This document shows, one piece after another, positions 23,365-25,409 of a stretch of 25,409 nt of DNA. Both the position numbers and the translations under genes were made by a program. The DNA is from Verrucomicrobiota bacterium. GTDB taxonomy: Bacteria > Chlamydiota > Chlamydiia > Chlamydiales > JAEYWL01. Within the stretch, counting starts at the first letter, position 1. Each line of letters opens with the position of its first letter. A model generated the notes under the pieces. That model saw only the letters and a list, made by a program, of their open reading frames with translations. It was not told where the DNA came from and did not search any database. The stretch spans positions 1-25,409 of the forward strand of contig JAEYWL010000097.1 of NCBI GenBank assembly GCA_023428915.1, in the 5' to 3' direction.

Positions 23365-24438
23365 TTACGCAATTGTGATTTCTTTATCCAAATAGACATT
23401 TTGAATCGCATGCAGAAGTTCCACCCCTTCAGTTAAAGGGCGTTGAAAGGCTTTTCTACCGCTAATCAGCCCCATCCCCCCGGCACGCTTATTAATGATT
23501 GCAGTTCTAACAGCATCCCTAAGGTCGCTTTTTCCTGAAGCCCCTCCTGAGTTAATCAAGCCAATTCTTCCGCTATAGCCATTTAACACTTGATAACGGC
23601 ATAAATCAATTGGGTGATCTGTACATAATTCCGAGTACATTAACTCGCTATATTTGCCATAGCCCTTGGATTCCTTATTGAGGGCCGGATACCCGCCATT
23701 ATTAACAGGCAGCTTCTGTTTGACAATATCTGCTCCAATGGTGGCTCCTAAGTGATTTGCCTGCCCTGTTAAGTCTGCACTTTCATGATAGTCGGCATTG
23801 CCAATTTTAAAGGCGGGGTTGCGTGTATAGCACCACAAAATAGTAGCCAGCCCTAATTCATGTGCATGTGCAAATGCGTCGCTAATTTCCGTGAGCTGGC
23901 GGCTGCTTTCAGGAGAGCCAAAGTAAATTGTCGCACCTACAGCCACTGCACCCATATCAAATGCTTGCCGTACGTTGGCAAATAGCGTTTGATCGAACTT
24001 GTTGGGATAGCTCAATAATTCATTATGGTTAATCTTTAGAATAAATGGGATTTTATGTGCATATTTCCTGGCGATGGTACCCAGCACACCCAAAGTGGAA
24101 GCTACGGCATTGCATCCGCCTTCCAAGGCGAGCTTTATTATATTTTCAGGATCGAAATAATCTGGGTTCGAGGCAAAAGAAGCTCCGGCGGAGTGCTCGA
24201 CACCTTGATCGACAGGCAGAATTGAAAGATAGCCGGTCTTAGCCAAGCGGCCTGTATTGTACATAGCCTGCAAACTACCCAGTACTTTATTCGGCCTATC
24301 GCTATTTATCCAGATTTTATCAATAAAATCGGGCCCCGGTAATGAGAGCCTTTCCTTTGGAACTGCTTTACAGCTATATTTTAATAAACTTTCAGCTTCA
24401 TTGCCTAACAGTTCCTGGTAATTGGTTGCTTGCGGCAT
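23365..24438 (-). CDS. fbaB: Class I fructose-bisphosphate aldolase, FbaB/DhnA type
   Basis: 357 residues. It interconverts fructose 1,6-bisphosphate with glyceraldehyde 3-phosphate and dihydroxyacetone phosphate through a Schiff base. Seen: LPVDQGVEHSAGASF, FILKINHNELL, AVAVGATIYFGS, then GADIVKQKLPVNNGGY with K240 as the Schiff-base Lys, and the phosphate-binding end INSGGASGKSD and GLISGRKAFQRP. I chose the ATG at 24438 because GAGGGGAGG stands three bases before it; the longer frame to 24468 has no ribosome site. Chlamydiae use this archaeal-type aldolase in place of class II enzymes. Candidate promoter on the minus strand: TTGTCG (24505-24500), 17-base spacer, TATTTT (24482-24477). Confidence 0.95.
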   Translation of the reverse strand: MPQATNYQELLGNEAESLLKYSCKAVPKERLSLPGPDFIDKIWINSDRPNKVLGSLQAMYNTGRLAKTGYLSILPVDQGVEHSAGASFASNPDYFDPENIIKLALEGGCNAVASTLGVLGTIARKYAHKIPFILKINHNELLSYPNKFDQTLFANVRQAFDMGAVAVGATIYFGSPESSRQLTEISDAFAHAHELGLATILWCYTRNPAFKIGNADYHESADLTGQANHLGATIGADIVKQKLPVNNGGYPALNKESKGYGKYSELMYSELCTDHPIDLCRYQVLNGYSGRIGLINSGGASGKSDLRDAVRTAIINKRAGGMGLISGRKAFQRPLTEGVELLHAIQNVYLDKEITIA

Positions 24439-24513
24439 AATCCTCCCCTCATTAATTGGCATTGGCACAAAAAAATAAAATAAACATTGGTTATTTTAGC
24501 GACAAATTAAAAC

Positions 24514-24541
24514 TTGACAATCTCAAACAAGTAGTTAATAA
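24514..24541 (+). promoter_or_regulatory. Candidate sigma-70-type promoter for the MCFSA-family gene
   Basis: A perfect -35 box, TTGACA (24514-24519), is followed after 16 bases by TAATAA (24536-24541), an approximate -10. A transcript would start about 10 bases before the ribosome site GGAGG at 24556-24560. The intergenic region is shared with the divergent fbaB gene. The -10 is weak, so this is only a candidate. Confidence 0.4.
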
Positions 24542-24567
24542 AAATTTATTTAAATGGAGGTGTCTTT

Positions 24568-25227
24568 ATGTGTTTTTCTGCGCAAGCAAGCTTTACAGCT
24601 TCGGCGGTACTGGCTGGAATTACCCTGCTCAATCTTCGGACAATCAATAATAAGCAGCTACTGCCTTTAGCTTTTGTCCCCGCTTTTTTTGCTATACAGC
24701 AATTTTCCGAAGGCGTTCTTTGGTTGACTGCTGCGCAACACTTTCAGCCGGCTTGGCTTGCTAACTTGGCGCAAAACTCCTACCTGTTTTTCGCCTTTGT
24801 TTTTTGGCCGCTTTGGATTCCGTTCTGCCTGGCTATATTAGAGAAAGTCGTCTGGCGGAAAATAGCCATTCTTCTGCTGCAAGCCGGCGGTGTGTTATTT
24901 TCGCTATATATGATAAAGGTGGGCTTGGAAGAGACAGTGCATGTAAGCATGTATCAGCATAGCCTGCAATACGTAGTGTACAATGTCCCCTCAATGATCG
25001 AAATTTATGCGGCAATTACCTTGCTGCCATGCTATTTTTCAAGTCTGAAGAGCATGTGGATATTTGGGGTTTTAGCCACAGTTTCTTTCTTCCTGTCCTT
25101 ATACTTTTATGAACAAACCTTCACTTCAGTCTGGTGCTTCTTCTCTGCCGTTATAAGCATTAGCCTGTACAAGGTATTGCGCGACAACACTCATCCGGCA
25201 GCAGCCCAGCCCCAAGAAAAATATTAA
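24568..25227 (+). CDS. MCFSA-type multi-pass membrane protein (DUF6629-like)
   Basis: 219 residues beginning MCFSAQASFTASAVLAG, the hallmark N-terminus of a widespread family of unknown function whose members start MCFSAxASF. Six to seven hydrophobic helices follow (for example LPLAFVPAFFAIQQF, YLFFAFVFWPLWIPF, IAILLLQAGGVLF and MWIFGVLATVSFFLSLYF), with a short polar Pro/Gln-rich C-terminus. There is no catalytic motif that I can assign. The ribosome site GGAGG lies eight bases before the ATG. It is divergent from fbaB and is followed at once by a long inverted repeat. It is probably an inner-membrane protein; its role is unknown. Confidence 0.85.
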   Translation: MCFSAQASFTASAVLAGITLLNLRTINNKQLLPLAFVPAFFAIQQFSEGVLWLTAAQHFQPAWLANLAQNSYLFFAFVFWPLWIPFCLAILEKVVWRKIAILLLQAGGVLFSLYMIKVGLEETVHVSMYQHSLQYVVYNVPSMIEIYAAITLLPCYFSSLKSMWIFGVLATVSFFLSLYFYEQTFTSVWCFFSAVISISLYKVLRDNTHPAAAQPQEKY

Positions 25228-25321
25228 ACACAAAGGCACAAAGGGATAAGAAAATATACAAAAAATTAAAACCCGACTTTGGGTTTAAATGTAATTCTTT
25301 CTCTCTTTGTGCCTTTGTGTT
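25227..25321. repeat. Long inverted repeat (17-bp perfect arms) with nested hairpin
   Basis: The sequence at 25227-25243 (AACACAAAGGCACAAAG) is the exact reverse complement of 25305-25321, with three more pairs inward if one G.U is allowed. The enclosed region has a smaller hairpin (AAACCC/GGGTTT, 25269-25286). It begins on the last base of the MCFSA-family stop codon, so it may act as a transcript-end structure, but the size and nested design also fit a mobile palindromic repeat. Confidence 0.7.
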
Positions 25322-25337
25322 GAATTTATATAAAACA

Positions 25338-25409
25338 CTTTAAACCCAAGTTGTCCCCTAAATCTTAGCACAAGCTTAATTAGATAATTGAGATGGCGCA
25401 GATAATGCC
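25338..25409. repeat. Second, inverted copy of the foldback element (cut by window end)
   Basis: This is the reverse complement of 784-855 with one mismatch in 72 bases and continues past the window edge. The outer end, CTTTAAACCCAAGTTGTCC, matches the outer edge of copy 1. Together the pair brackets 24.5 kb in opposite orientation. The copy probably folds like copy 1 once its missing half is included. Confidence 0.85.

Overview
The window is bacterial and most likely from an environmental member of the Chlamydiae (Parachlamydiales, amoeba symbionts). The clues are a class I FbaB/DhnA-type aldolase, a diheme sdhCAB operon, a GltP/GltT-type symporter, a 2084-residue low-complexity effector-like protein, lineage-restricted unknown proteins, insertion sequence debris and toxin-antitoxin or toxin-immunity modules. 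The assignment to Chlamydiae is an inference from gene content; no rRNA or other marker is present to confirm it.

Layout. Positions 1-705 hold a decayed IS982-family transposase. Positions 712-901 hold a foldback repeat and a perfect 30-base palindrome. Positions 1041-7295 encode one very large protein with a duplicated N-terminal module, two membrane segments, a polyproline stretch, a long coiled coil, many short xxL[RK]xx motifs resembling the core of actin-binding WH2 domains, and an acidic C-terminal tail. Reading leftward on the minus strand from 15657 to 7292 come sdhC-sdhA-sdhB, a hairpin terminator, and then a three-gene envelope-glycan cluster: a GT39/83-type membrane glycosyltransferase, a GT4-nucleotidyltransferase fusion and a divergent polysaccharide deacetylase.

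Positions 15.7-17.5 kb are a visibly AT-richer toxin-immunity graveyard. A truncated polymorphic-toxin C-terminus and two paralogous putative immunity genes lie on the minus strand. They sit between two plus-strand fragments that are copies of the same other gene end. Positions 17.5-19.4 kb carry an AAA+ ATPase/DUF4143 gene preceded by a 22-bp-spaced triple operator, and a DinJ-YafQ type toxin-antitoxin pair.

Positions 19.6-20.9 kb contain two tandem paralogous unknown proteins. They converge on an operon-like pair on the minus strand, a dicarboxylate/glutamate symporter followed by an exported HIT-motif protein. Next come fbaB (minus) and a divergent plus-strand gene for an MCFSA-type (DUF6629-like) membrane protein. 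The window closes with a long inverted repeat and a second, inverted copy of the repeat seen at 784-855.

Together the core genes supply central carbon metabolism (aldolase, succinate dehydrogenase, dicarboxylate or glutamate uptake) and surface glycan synthesis. The accessory parts are host-interaction and conflict genes. The items most deserving a second look are the 2084-residue protein as a possible actin-nucleator mimic, the shuffled toxin-immunity locus and the triple operator.
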